Positions 54,743 to 63,839 are shown, numbered from the stretch's first letter. The stretch is 64,000 nt of DNA from Methylorubrum sp. B1-46 (GCF_021117295.1 NZ_CP088247.1:4293001-4357000), one strand, 5' to 3'. Numbers and translations: made by a program. Notes: generated by a model not told the origin, from the sequence alone.

Positions 54743-54782
54743 AAGGGGCATCCGGGTTCCGCGCGGTTCCCGAATGCCCCTT
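54743..54782. terminator. Bidirectional hairpin between convergent genes
   Basis: AAGGGGCATCCGGG (54743-54756) pairs with CCCGAATGCCCCTT (54769-54782) at 13 of 14 positions across a 12-base loop. It separates the small secreted protein from the PepSY gene. Confidence 0.6.
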
Positions 54783-54863
54783 CGCGATGTCCGATGCGCC
54801 GACCTGTCTCCGTGAGGAGCGGGTCGGGCGGGATCGATCGTCCCTGCGATCGCTCCTTCGGGA

Positions 54864-55487
54864 TCAGTCGTTCTTCACCGTGCCGTCCAGGCCGACCTTG
54901 ACCTCCTGCTCGCGGTCGGTGAGCGCGAGCTTGATCTCGTACTCGACCGCGTTGCCCTCGCGCTCCACCTCGGCCTCGTAGGCCTTGCTGCCGGGCGCCT
55001 TGGCCTCGGCGAGCGCAATCGCCTCCTTCAGCGAGACCTTGGCATTCTGGAAGTCGCTCGCCTTCAGCCGGGTGAAGTAGCGCTCGATCGGCTGGTTCTC
55101 ACTCTTGAAGAGTTCGCCCGTGTCGGCGTTGACGCCGTGCTCGACGAGCTTGCCGCTCGGATACACGACCTTGATCGCGTAGCGCGCCGGGTTCTTGCTG
55201 TCGGCCTTCTCGAAATCGGCGTCGATCGCCTTGCCGCCCTTCTCCTCACCCTCGGCCTTGCCCTCGGCAGTGGCGATGGCCTGGGCGAGGCCGATCTTGG
55301 CCGACTTGGCGACCTGCCACTCCTTGAGGTCGCTGTTGGACTTGGTGGCCTCCGTCGCGCTCGGCGCACGGCCGGTGTTCTCCGGGTTCTTGGTCAGGTC
55401 CGGGTTCTGAGCCGTGGCCATCCCCGTCATCAGGGCAAGGAGGCCGGTGGCGGCGGTGAGGCGCAGGAGATTCGTCTTCGTCGTCAT
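54864..55487 (-). CDS. Secreted protein with two PepSY-like domains
   Basis: A 207-residue protein with a signal peptide (LLRLTAATGLLALMTGMATA, cleavage after TAQ). Two PepSY-like units follow: residues 55-130 (IGLAQAIATAEGKAEGE ... YAIKVVYPSGKLVEHGVNAD) and 140-207 (VSLKEAIALAEAKAPGSKAY ... EYEIKLALTDREQEVKVGLD). PepSY domains often bind or inhibit proteases and sensor kinases in the envelope. It is transcribed away from the NrtR-like operon. ATG 55487 starts at the signal peptide. Confidence 0.8.
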   Translation of the reverse strand: MTTKTNLLRLTAATGLLALMTGMATAQNPDLTKNPENTGRAPSATEATKSNSDLKEWQVAKSAKIGLAQAIATAEGKAEGEEKGGKAIDADFEKADSKNPARYAIKVVYPSGKLVEHGVNADTGELFKSENQPIERYFTRLKASDFQNAKVSLKEAIALAEAKAPGSKAYEAEVEREGNAVEYEIKLALTDREQEVKVGLDGTVKND

Positions 55488-55649
55488 GGCGGGTTCCCGT
55501 TCTCGGGGTTGGTTGCGGTCCACTGAACGGTCCAAGCCGCCGCTTGGTTGCGGCGCGTCATGACGTTCGAAGCCTGCTGGTACTGCCGCTCCTGCACGCC
55601 ATCGAAGGCCCGTGGCCGGACCCGATGCAGTCGGCGGTCTTGGCCGGCC

Positions 55650-55717
55650 TTGACATATATCCGTTATAAAAATAACTAATTCGCATATCGAGTATAAGGT
55701 TCATCGAGAGCGCATTT
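55650..55717 (+). promoter_or_regulatory. AT-rich promoter region of the NrtR-like operon
   Basis: TTGACA (55650-55655) is followed by a run of A/T bases up to 55700 within GC-rich surroundings. ACTAAT lies 19 bases further on as a possible -10. The CGAGTATAAGG text near 55687 could belong to an autoregulatory site, but I see no clear palindrome. Confidence 0.4.
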
Positions 55718-56467
55718 ATGGGTCCCGTCGAGTCCGAGGCCGCCTTCCTGGCGCGCTACGATCCCGCCGATTACGCGCGGCCCGCCGTCGCCGTCGATCT
55801 GGTTCTGCTGGGGCTCTCCGGCGGCCGTCCCGTCATCCTGCTGCTGCGGCGCGACCGCCACCCGCATGCGGGGCGCCACGCGCTGCCCGGCGGCTTCGTC
55901 GGGATCGACGAGGCGCTGGATGACGCCGCCGCCCGCGTCCTGGTGGAGAAGGCGGGCGGGGCGCGGGCGCATCTGGAGCAGCTCTACACCTTCGGCGCCG
56001 TCGAGCGGGATCCGCGCATGCGCATCGTCACGGTCGCCCATCTCGCGCTCCTGACCGAGGCGGCCCTCGCCGAGGCGCTGGCGCGCGCCCCGGCTCTGCA
56101 TCCCGGCACGGTCACGGCGTCGGATGAGGGATCCATGACGGTCCGTGCGGCCGACGGCGCGGCGCTCACACTCGCCTTCGACCACGCCGAGATCGTCGCC
56201 CTCGCCCTGCGGCGGCTCAGGGGCAAGCTCGATTATTCGGAGGTCGGCTTCAGGCTGCTGCCGGAGCTGTTCACTCTGCGCCAGCTTCAGGACGTGCACG
56301 AGGCGATCCTGGGCACGCGCCTCAACAAGCCCGCCTTCCGCCGCCGCATGCTCGACCGCGGCTGGCTCGAACCCACCGGCCAATTCGAGACGGGCACCTC
56401 CTACCGCCCGGCCGAGCTGTACCGCTTCCGTCCTCTCCCCTCGCAAACGCTCTCGAAAGGAGACTGA
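55718..56467 (+). CDS. NrtR-like regulator: Nudix-fold domain plus winged helix
   Basis: A 249-residue soluble protein. Residues 20-150 are a Nudix fold, but the catalytic box is degenerate: GGFVGIDEALDDAAARVLVEKAGG has RV..EK where hydrolases have RE..EE, so it probably binds rather than cuts its ligand. Residues 165-249 (LDYSEVGFRLLPELFTLRQL, KPAFRRRMLDRGWLEPTGQF) are the winged helix of NrtR repressors, which sense ADP-ribose or NAD derivatives. It is the first gene of a tight operon with SPFH and NAD-kinase-like genes. Confidence 0.82.
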   Translation: MGPVESEAAFLARYDPADYARPAVAVDLVLLGLSGGRPVILLLRRDRHPHAGRHALPGGFVGIDEALDDAAARVLVEKAGGARAHLEQLYTFGAVERDPRMRIVTVAHLALLTEAALAEALARAPALHPGTVTASDEGSMTVRAADGAALTLAFDHAEIVALALRRLRGKLDYSEVGFRLLPELFTLRQLQDVHEAILGTRLNKPAFRRRMLDRGWLEPTGQFETGTSYRPAELYRFRPLPSQTLSKGD

Positions 56468-56468
56468 C

Positions 56469-57449
56469 ATGGCCACGATCCGCCGCTTCGGCGTTCTCTC
56501 TCAGCTTCGGAGCGAGGCCAGCCATTACGTGGTCCGCTACCGCAACGGCCGCCCGCGCCAGAGCGGGCGCGGCCTCGTCTTCTGGTTCCGCCCGGAGACC
56601 GCGAGCATCAGCGAACTGCCGATGGACGACCGCGAGATGACGCTGTTCGTGCGCGGCCGCAGCGGCGATTTCCAGACCGTGGCGGTCCAGGGCAGCATCG
56701 GCTGGCACGTCGCCGATCCCGAGCGGCTCGCGAGCCGGATCGACTTCTCCCTCGACCTGCGCACCGGCCGCCTCCAGGGCGAGCCGGTCGAGCGGATCGA
56801 GGCGCGCATCGCCGGGCTCGCCAACCAGACCGTGCTGCAGTTTCTGGGACAGGCGCCGGTGCGTGCGCTGCTCGATGCCGGGCCGGAATCCTTGCGCGGG
56901 CAATTGCAGGCGGCGCTCGCCGCCGAGCCGTCGCTGGCCGAGATCGGCGTCGCCGTGGTCTCGGTGCGGCTCACCAACCTCGCCCCGTCGAGCGAGCTGG
57001 AGCGTGCACTGCAGACGCCGACCTACGAGGCGCTGCAGCAGAAGGCCGACGAGGCCACCTTCGCCCGCCGGGCGCTGGCCGTGGAGAAGGAACGCGCCAT
57101 CGCCGAGAACGAACTCGCCACCCGGACCGAACTCGCCCGGCGCGAGAGCCTGCTGATCGCCGAGGAAGCGCAGAACGCCCGCAACCGGGCGCAAGGACGG
57201 GCCGAGGCGGAAGGGATCGAGGCTGGCGCGGTGGCCGAGCGCATCCGCATGGTCGAGGGCGCGCGGGCCGAGGCCGAGCGGGCGCGGGTCGCGATCTACC
57301 GCGACGTGGCGCCGGGCACCCTGCTCGGCCTCGCCGCCCAGGCACTGGCGGGCAAGCTCGACACGATCGAGCACGTCAACGTCACCCCGGACCTGCTGGC
57401 CAGCCTGCTCGGCGAGGTCCGCCGATCGCCCGGCCTCCCGGCGCGCTGA
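56469..57449 (+). CDS. SPFH/band 7 domain protein
   Basis: A 326-residue protein. Residues 5-180 form the SPFH (stomatin/prohibitin) domain (MATIRRFGVLSQLRSEASHY, GLVFWFRPETASISELPMDD, VQGSIGWHVADPERLASRID). Residues 190-280 are a long Glu/Ala/Arg coiled coil. There is no obvious N-terminal membrane helix. SPFH proteins build ring-like scaffolds. The ATG lies one base after the upstream stop, showing co-translation; the next gene follows after 11 bases. Confidence 0.85.
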   Translation: MATIRRFGVLSQLRSEASHYVVRYRNGRPRQSGRGLVFWFRPETASISELPMDDREMTLFVRGRSGDFQTVAVQGSIGWHVADPERLASRIDFSLDLRTGRLQGEPVERIEARIAGLANQTVLQFLGQAPVRALLDAGPESLRGQLQAALAAEPSLAEIGVAVVSVRLTNLAPSSELERALQTPTYEALQQKADEATFARRALAVEKERAIAENELATRTELARRESLLIAEEAQNARNRAQGRAEAEGIEAGAVAERIRMVEGARAEAERARVAIYRDVAPGTLLGLAAQALAGKLDTIEHVNVTPDLLASLLGEVRRSPGLPAR

Positions 57450-57460
57450 GGGAGGAGCCC

Positions 57461-58390
57461 ATGGCCGCGCTCACTCCGCGGGCGGTCTTCGTCACCCGCG
57501 AGACCGATTACGAGCTCCTGATCGCCCGGCACGCCACCAGGGGACAGGCCCGCTTCTTCCTGGAGAGCCGCGGCCAGGGGCTCGCCGCGGTCGAGGCGCG
57601 CCACGAGCGTTTCCACGCGGCCCTGGCACGGGCACGCGCCGCGGTGCCGGGGGAGTGGCGCCAGGCCCAGGTGCGGCGGACCGATCTCGACCGCTTCCTG
57701 TTCGGCCCCGACGACGTCGTCGTCGCCGTCGGGCAGGACGGGCTGATCGCCAACGTCGCGAAGTATCTCGGCGCGCAGCCGGTGATCGGCGTGAACCCGG
57801 CGCCCGACCTCTATGACGGCGTGCTGGTCCGCAACCCCGTCGAGCGGCTCTCCCGGCTGCTGCCGGCGAGCGTCGCGGGTGATGTGGCCGTCGAGCGACG
57901 CACCATGGTCGAGGCGGTGATCGACGGGACCGAGCGCCTGTTCGCCCTCAACGAGATCTTCGTGGGCCACCGCAGCCACCAATCCGCCCGCTACCGGATC
58001 GAGGCCGGTCAAGAGGGCAAGGAAGAGGGCAAGGAGGCGGGTGCGGAGGCGGGCGAGGAGCAATCCTCCAGTGGGCTCATCGTCGCCTCCGGCACCGGCG
58101 CCACCGGCTGGGCCCGCTCGATCCGTGAGGCGACCGGGCTCGACCTGTCGCTCGCTCCCGACGAGCGGGCGGTGGGCTACTGGGTGCGCGAGCCGTTCCC
58201 CAGCGTCACCACCGCCACGCGGCTGCGGGCCGGCAAGATCACCGACACGCCGCTGCACGTCACCTCGCGGATGAACGAGGGCGGCGTGGTCTTCGCCGAT
58301 GGGATCGAGCAGGACTTTCTGGGGTTCGGCTGGGGCCGGCAGGTGCGGATCGCGCCGGCCGAGCGGGCCCTGCACCTCGTGACCGGGTGA
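57461..58390 (+). CDS. NAD kinase-like protein with altered nucleotide loop
   Basis: A 309-residue protein of the NAD/diacylglycerol kinase-like fold. The GGDGT loop of NAD kinases reads VGQDGLIANVAKYL here (about residue 90), while the NE motif (ALNEIFVGH) and the TPTGSTAY-type segment (ASGTGATGWARS) are recognisable. A low-complexity insert (QEGKEEGKEAGAEAGEEQ) lies between them. It may bind NAD(P) or ATP without classic NAD kinase activity. GGGAGGAG precedes ATG 57461. Third gene of the operon. Confidence 0.78.
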   Translation: MAALTPRAVFVTRETDYELLIARHATRGQARFFLESRGQGLAAVEARHERFHAALARARAAVPGEWRQAQVRRTDLDRFLFGPDDVVVAVGQDGLIANVAKYLGAQPVIGVNPAPDLYDGVLVRNPVERLSRLLPASVAGDVAVERRTMVEAVIDGTERLFALNEIFVGHRSHQSARYRIEAGQEGKEEGKEAGAEAGEEQSSSGLIVASGTGATGWARSIREATGLDLSLAPDERAVGYWVREPFPSVTTATRLRAGKITDTPLHVTSRMNEGGVVFADGIEQDFLGFGWGRQVRIAPAERALHLVTG

Positions 58391-58568
58391 GCTGCGTCGC
58401 CGGAACAACGAAGACCGGTTTCTCGGCCGGCCATCCCGTATAGGGAAGGCGTGCGGGACATCCGGGCGGATTGCCTTTCCACGATCATTCGTTGGGCGCG
58501 ATCCTGTCGTAAAACCGCCAAGGGTGGCAATCATGGGGTGCCGATCATGGGGCGGGTGACCGCGCGCC

Positions 58569-61500
58569 GTGAGCGTCGGCGCAAGGTTCGACCGATCCGG
58601 GAATGGGCAGCACGTGGAATCGGCAGCAGAGCATCGGAGGGGCGGTCTCGCCGAGGCGGGGCGGCACGACGAGGGGCCGGGCGGGAGCCGCGACGGCCGG
58701 GCCGTCCTGCGGGGGGCCGCGCGTCCCGACCTGATCCGACGGGAGACGCTCGCCGCCCTGTTCCGGGCGAGCGCGCGGGAGCGGGCCGAGGCGCCCTGCC
58801 TGATCGATGCCGCCGCGCCCGGCGCGGACGGACCCCGCCCGGTCCTGACCTACGCGCAGGTCGATGCCCGCTCCGACGCCATCGCCGCCGGGCTGTCCAC
58901 CCGCGGCATCGGCCCGGGGGATGTGGTGGGCCTCTGGATGGCCCGCGGCACCGAACTGCTGATCGCGCAGATCGGCATCGCCAAATCGGGCGCCGCCTGG
59001 CTCCCCTTCGACGCCGAGGCGCCCGCCGACCGCGTCGCGGTCTGCCTGGGGGATGCCGAGGCCAAGGCGCTCCTCGTCTCGGAGGCGCTGCGCCCCCAGG
59101 CGCCGGAGGGCACGCCCGCGCTGACGACGTCTGAGGTGCTGGCGGCGGGGCAGGGCGCCTCTGCGCCCGATCTCGACGCCGCCGGACTGACCCCGGCGCA
59201 CCCGGCCTACCTGATCTACACCTCGGGTTCGACCGGCGTGCCGAAGGGCATCGTCATCAGCCACGCCAACATCTGCCACTTCCTGCGCTCGGGCAACGCC
59301 GTCTACGGCCTGCGCGCCGACGACGTGGTGTTCCAGGGCGCCTCGGTGGCCTTCGATCTCTCGATGGAGGAGATCTGGGTCCCCTACCTCGTCGGCGCCT
59401 GCCTGTTCGTGGCGAGCCCCGCGATGATGGGCGACGTCGAGTCGCTCCCCGCGATCATCGCGCAGGCCGGCATCACCGTGCTCGACACGGTGCCGACGCT
59501 GCTTGCGATGATTCCCGGCGACCTGCCGAGTGTCCGCCTCGTCCTGCTCGGGGGCGAGGCCTTGCCGGAGCCGCTGGTGGCGCGCTGGGCGACCGGTGAG
59601 CGGCGCCTGTTCAACACCTACGGCCCGACGGAAGCCACCGTGGTGGCGACCGCGGCCGAGATGCGGCCGGGCCGGCCCGTCACCATCGGCGGCCCGATCC
59701 CGAATTATTCGGTCTACGTCGCCGACGAGGCGCTGAACCTGCTGCGCCCCGGCGAGCAAGGCGAGTTGCTGATCGGCGGTCCCGGCGTCGCGGCGGGCTA
59801 TCTCAAGCGGCCCGAACTGACGGCGGAAAAATTCGTCGCCAACCCCTACCCGTCCGACGGGACCGACCCGGTGCTGTACCGCTCGGGCGACGCCGTCTCG
59901 ATGACGGCGGAGGGCGATATCGTCTTCCACGGCCGCATCGACGATCAGGTCAAGATCCGTGGCTTTCGCGTCGAACTCGGCGAGATCGAGGCCCGCATCC
60001 GGGGCGAGGCGGGCATCAACCAGGCGGCGGTGATCCTGCGCCGCGACGACGAGGTCGATCGCCTCGTGGCCTTCCTCGTGCCCGAGCGCGGCGCCGGGCT
60101 CGACCGGGCGGCGCTCCGCAAGAGCCTGGCCGCGCAGATGCCGCCCTACATGGTGCCCGGCCATTTCGAGACGGTCGAGACCCTGCCCCGGCTCACCTCC
60201 GGCAAGGTCGACCGCAAGGCCCTGCGGATTGCCCCTCTCACCGTCGCGACGACGGAGGGCGAGCAGGAGGCCCCCGACAACGAGACCGAGGCCGCGCTTC
60301 TGGCCGCCGCCAAGACGGTGTTCGGCGATGGGCCGATCGGGCTTGAGGCCGACTTCTTCTCCGAACTCGGCGGCCACTCGCTGCTCGCCGCCCGCTTCGT
60401 CGGCGCGGTGCGCGCGACGCCCGCGCTCGCCGGCATCACCCTGCAGGACGTCTATACCGGCCGCACGCTGCGGGCGATGGCGGCGGGTCTGATCGAGCGC
60501 ACCGGCGGCGTCGGCGCGCAGACCGCGATCCGGGACCTGAGCTTCACGCCGCCCCCGCTCCTGCGGCGCGCCCTGTGCGGGCTGGCCCAGGCGGCGGCTC
60601 TCCCGTTCGTCATCGCGCTTGCCACCGCGCAGTGGCTCGGCATCTTCGTCACCTACCTGCTGCTGACCGGCGGGGGCTTAGGCTTCTGGGGTGAGCTCGG
60701 CGTCCTGCTGCTCGTCTATATCGGCATCAACGCGGTGACGGCGGCGATCGCGATTGCCGCCAAATGGCTGATCCTCGGGCGGACCAAACCGGGCCGCTAC
60801 CCGCTCTGGGGCGTCTATTATTACCGCTGGTGGCTGGCGCAGCGCCTGACGCCGCTGGTCCATATCAAGTGGCTCCAGGGCTCACCCGCCATCGTCGCCT
60901 ATCTGCGGCTGCTCGGTGCGAAGATCGGCGACGACGTGCTGGTCTCCGACCTCGACGTGGGGGCTGCCGACCTCCTCACCGTCGGCCGCGGATCCTCGCT
61001 CGGCGGGCGCCTCGTCATCGCCAATGCCGAGGTGGTCGGCAACGAACTCGTCATCGGCTCCGTCGAGATCGGCGAGGATGTCGCCATCGGCGCCTCCTGC
61101 GTCATCGGCCCCGGCGCGGTGATCGGGGATCATGCCGAGATCGCCGACCTCACCACCGTGCCCGCCGGCACCGAGATCGGCCCGGCCGAGGCCTGGGACG
61201 GCTCGCCCGGCCGCCGGGTCGGCACCGTCGACTTCTCCGCGCTGCCCGAGCCCGCCACCGCCTCTCCGGCGCGGCGGGCGGCCTTCGGCGCCGTCTACGC
61301 CTTCCTGCTCGCGGCGGTGCCGGCGGTCGGCCTGCTGCCGATCTTCCCGGCCTTCTACATGTTTGACCAGATCTCCGATCACCTCTCGGAGATCACCGAC
61401 GTCGATTACCACGTCTACCTGCCGCTGCTGACCTGGCCCACCGCCATGCTGATGACGGCGGGCACGGTGCTGCTCATCGCCGCGATCCGCTGGGCGGTGC

Positions 61501-62720
61501 TGCCGCGGAAGACCTCCGGCACCTACTCGATCTGGTCGGGCTTCTACCTGCGCAAGTGGCTGGTGGCGCTCGCCTCCGAGGTGACGCTGGAGACGCTCTC
61601 CTCGCTGTTCGCCACCGTCTATATGCGGGCGTGGTACCGGCTGATGGGCGCGCGCATGGGGCGGGGCGCCGAGATCTCGACCAATCTCGGCTCGCGCCAC
61701 GACCTCGTCTCGGTCGGGCCCAACAACTTCATCGCCGACGAGGTGGTGGTCGGCGAGGAGGAGATCCGCCGCGGCTGGATGCACCTTCACACCGTCGAGA
61801 CCGGCGCCCGCGTCTTCGTCGGCAATGACGGCGTGCTGCCGCCGGGCACGCGGCTGCCCGACGACGTGCTGATCGGCATCAAGTCGAAGCCGCCGGCCAA
61901 CGCGGCGATGGGGCCGGGCGAGACGTGGTTCGGCTCGCCGCCGATCCGCCTGCCGGTGCGCCAGAAGGTCGATCTCGGATCCGCCGCACAGACTTTCCAG
62001 CCGAGCGTGGGGGCCAAGCTCCGGCGCGGCCTGTTCGAGGCCTTCGCCACCTCGTTCTCGCCGATGCTCTACATCTCGCTTGCCATCTGCGCGATCGACT
62101 GGGTGTTCTACCCGGCGATCCTCGCCGAGGATTGGGGCGGGCTGGCGCTCGCCTTCGTGCTCGCGAGCGTGATCATCGCGCTGATCCAGACGAGCAGCGT
62201 CATCGCCCTCAAATGGCTGCTGATGGGGCGCTACCGCCCCGGCATGCGGCCGATGTGGTCGTGGTGGGCGATGCGCACCGAGGCGATCGCGGTGGCCTAC
62301 TGGGGCTTGGCCGGCAAGGTGCTCCTGGAGCACCTGACCGGCACGCCCTTCCTGCCCTGGGTGTTGCGGCTGTTCGGCGTGAAGGTGGGCCGGGGCGCCT
62401 GCCTGCTGATGACCGACATCACCGAGTTCGACTGCGTCGAGATCGGCGATTACGTCACCATCAACCGCTCGGCGGCGCTCCAGACCCACCTCTACGAGGA
62501 CCGCATCATGAAGGTCGGCCGCGTCGTGGTCGGGCGCGGCGTCTCGGTCGGGGCCTTCTCCACCGTCCTCTACGACAGCCATGTCGGCGACTACGCGCGG
62601 CTGCGCCCGCTCACCATCGTGATGAAGGGCGAGTCGATTCCGGCGCATTCGGAATGGGAGGGCGCGCCTGCCGTGCCGGTGGTGCACGCGGTCGCGGAGC
62701 CGGTGGCGCGGGCGGCGTGA
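58569..62720 (+). CDS. Pls/PosA family membrane non-ribosomal peptide synthetase
   Basis: A 1383-residue single-module synthetase. Residues 60-570 are an adenylation domain (YTSGSTGVPKG, FNTYGPTEATV, YRSGDAV, GRIDDQVKIRGFRVELGEIE, TSGKVDRKAL). A carrier domain follows (FFSELGGHSLLAARFV, phosphopantetheine Ser near 600), then six membrane helices separating three left-handed-helix-like soluble domains, the plan of epsilon-poly-lysine synthetase (Pls) and polyornithine synthetase PosA. There is no thioesterase or condensation domain. The pocket residues read by eye are D-L-E-D-L-G-T-V-V-K; the acidic third and fourth residues suit a basic amino acid. Product: probably a short poly-basic isopeptide. 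The GTG start at 58569 is uncertain. Confidence 0.88.
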   Translation: MSVGARFDRSGNGQHVESAAEHRRGGLAEAGRHDEGPGGSRDGRAVLRGAARPDLIRRETLAALFRASARERAEAPCLIDAAAPGADGPRPVLTYAQVDARSDAIAAGLSTRGIGPGDVVGLWMARGTELLIAQIGIAKSGAAWLPFDAEAPADRVAVCLGDAEAKALLVSEALRPQAPEGTPALTTSEVLAAGQGASAPDLDAAGLTPAHPAYLIYTSGSTGVPKGIVISHANICHFLRSGNAVYGLRADDVVFQGASVAFDLSMEEIWVPYLVGACLFVASPAMMGDVESLPAIIAQAGITVLDTVPTLLAMIPGDLPSVRLVLLGGEALPEPLVARWATGERRLFNTYGPTEATVVATAAEMRPGRPVTIGGPIPNYSVYVADEALNLLRPGEQGELLIGGPGVAAGYLKRPELTAEKFVANPYPSDGTDPVLYRSGDAVSMTAEGDIVFHGRIDDQVKIRGFRVELGEIEARIRGEAGINQAAVILRRDDEVDRLVAFLVPERGAGLDRAALRKSLAAQMPPYMVPGHFETVETLPRLTSGKVDRKALRIAPLTVATTEGEQEAPDNETEAALLAAAKTVFGDGPIGLEADFFSELGGHSLLAARFVGAVRATPALAGITLQDVYTGRTLRAMAAGLIERTGGVGAQTAIRDLSFTPPPLLRRALCGLAQAAALPFVIALATAQWLGIFVTYLLLTGGGLGFWGELGVLLLVYIGINAVTAAIAIAAKWLILGRTKPGRYPLWGVYYYRWWLAQRLTPLVHIKWLQGSPAIVAYLRLLGAKIGDDVLVSDLDVGAADLLTVGRGSSLGGRLVIANAEVVGNELVIGSVEIGEDVAIGASCVIGPGAVIGDHAEIADLTTVPAGTEIGPAEAWDGSPGRRVGTVDFSALPEPATASPARRAAFGAVYAFLLAAVPAVGLLPIFPAFYMFDQISDHLSEITDVDYHVYLPLLTWPTAMLMTAGTVLLIAAIRWAVLPRKTSGTYSIWSGFYLRKWLVALASEVTLETLSSLFATVYMRAWYRLMGARMGRGAEISTNLGSRHDLVSVGPNNFIADEVVVGEEEIRRGWMHLHTVETGARVFVGNDGVLPPGTRLPDDVLIGIKSKPPANAAMGPGETWFGSPPIRLPVRQKVDLGSAAQTFQPSVGAKLRRGLFEAFATSFSPMLYISLAICAIDWVFYPAILAEDWGGLALAFVLASVIIALIQTSSVIALKWLLMGRYRPGMRPMWSWWAMRTEAIAVAYWGLAGKVLLEHLTGTPFLPWVLRLFGVKVGRGACLLMTDITEFDCVEIGDYVTINRSAALQTHLYEDRIMKVGRVVVGRGVSVGAFSTVLYDSHVGDYARLRPLTIVMKGESIPAHSEWEGAPAVPVVHAVAEPVARAA

Positions 62721-62812
62721 GTGGCCGCCCCGTCTCGCCGCCGCAGGCATGTCGTGCGATGCCGCCGGCTCATCCTCGGCGCATCATCCGAGCCGGCGAT
62801 TTCGGGGACACC

Positions 62813-63019
62813 ATGCTTGACGCGAAGAGCCAGGCGCTCTTCCTGAGCCGGGAGTGGATTCAGGGCAGCCTCCACGTCGGCCAGAACGAGGATCTCGCGA
62901 AGCTGTTCGCCGCAATCACGGCGCTGAAAGCCCTGCCGTGGTGTCCGGCCTCCATGCGCGATCTGCGCGCCTGCCGTGTCGAGCAGCGATCCGACTTCAC
63001 GGCGACCGTCAAAGGCTGA
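62813..63019 (+). CDS. Small hypothetical protein (68 aa)
   Basis: A 68-residue soluble protein (MLDAKSQALFLSREWIQGSL ... ITALKALPWCPASMRDLRAC). It has a helical pattern with two cysteines and no signal peptide. No family was recognised. The ATG at 62813 lies 93 bases after the synthetase gene on the same strand, so it could be co-transcribed. It converges with the hydrolase gene 25 bases later. Confidence 0.5.
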   Translation: MLDAKSQALFLSREWIQGSLHVGQNEDLAKLFAAITALKALPWCPASMRDLRACRVEQRSDFTATVKG

Positions 63020-63044
63020 CGATCGCCGCGGGGCCTCTTCGTTG

Positions 63045-63701
63045 TTACGCCGCCTCGGTCTTCGCCCCGAGGCGCTTGTCGAGATAGGTGTCGACCGTCT
63101 GGGTCAACTCGTCGACCTTGCCGTCGAAGAAGTGGTTGGCGCCCTCGACCATCTGGTGCTCGATGATGACGCCCTTCTGCGTCTTCACCTTCTCGATCAC
63201 CGGGATCACCTCGCGCGCCGGGGCCACCCGGTCTTCCGAGCCGTGCACGAACAGGCCGGAGGAGGGGCAGGGCGCCAGGAAGGTGAAGTCGTAGCGGTTG
63301 GCCATGGCGGCGATCGAGATGAACCCCTCGATCTCGGGGCGACGCATCAGCAACTGCATGCCGATCCACGAGCCGAACGACACGCCCGCAATCCAGCAGG
63401 ACTTCGCCTCCGGATTGACCGACTGCACCCAGTCCAGCGCCGCAGCCGCGTCGGACAGCTCACCCGAGCCGTGGTCGAATGCGCCCTGGCTGCGGCCGAC
63501 CCCGCGGAAGTTGAAGCGCAGGGCCGCGAAACCGCGATTGGCGAAGGTATAGAAAAGATTGTACACAATCTGATTGTTCATCGTGCCCCCGAACTGGGGG
63601 TGCGGGTGGAGCACGATCGCGATCGGCGCCCCCTTCTTCTTGGGGGCCTGGTAGCGGCCTTCCAGACGGCCGGCGGGGCCGGAGAAAATGACTTCGGGCA
63701 T
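63045..63701 (-). CDS. Alpha/beta hydrolase
   Basis: A 218-residue cytoplasmic hydrolase. It reads VLHPHPQFGGTMNNQIVYNL, FNFRGVGRSQGAFDHGSGEL, the nucleophile elbow GVSFGSW, an acid in VHGSEDRVAP and the histidine in EGANHFF, so the triad is complete. The family (YcjY/dienelactone hydrolase-like small hydrolases) has broad esterase-like substrates. ATG 63701 begins MPEVIFSGPAGRLEG. It is divergent from the cysteine desulfurase gene and shares its upstream region, including the iron boxes. Confidence 0.88.
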   Translation of the reverse strand: MPEVIFSGPAGRLEGRYQAPKKKGAPIAIVLHPHPQFGGTMNNQIVYNLFYTFANRGFAALRFNFRGVGRSQGAFDHGSGELSDAAAALDWVQSVNPEAKSCWIAGVSFGSWIGMQLLMRRPEIEGFISIAAMANRYDFTFLAPCPSSGLFVHGSEDRVAPAREVIPVIEKVKTQKGVIIEHQMVEGANHFFDGKVDELTQTVDTYLDKRLGAKTEAA

Positions 63702-63803
63702 GGTGTCCTCGAGATGATCCGACTCTCACCCCGCGCTTTCGCGAAGGCGTGGGGGCTGAGCCGGTCACGGCTTGACTCGTTGCGCGCGCCACCTACAAGC
63801 GCT

Positions 63804-63839
63804 CTTAGAATAATTCTAGGCGATTAGAACTATTCTAAA
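63804..63839. promoter_or_regulatory. Tandem Irr-type iron control elements
   Basis: Two palindromes lie next to each other: TTAGAA-TAA-TTCTAG (63805-63819) and ATTAGAACTATTCTAAA (63823-63839). The second matches the alphaproteobacterial ICE consensus TTTAGAANNNTTCTAAA at 16 of 17 positions. They sit between the divergent hydrolase and cysteine desulfurase genes. Irr or a related regulator probably controls Fe-S assembly genes from here. Confidence 0.75.
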
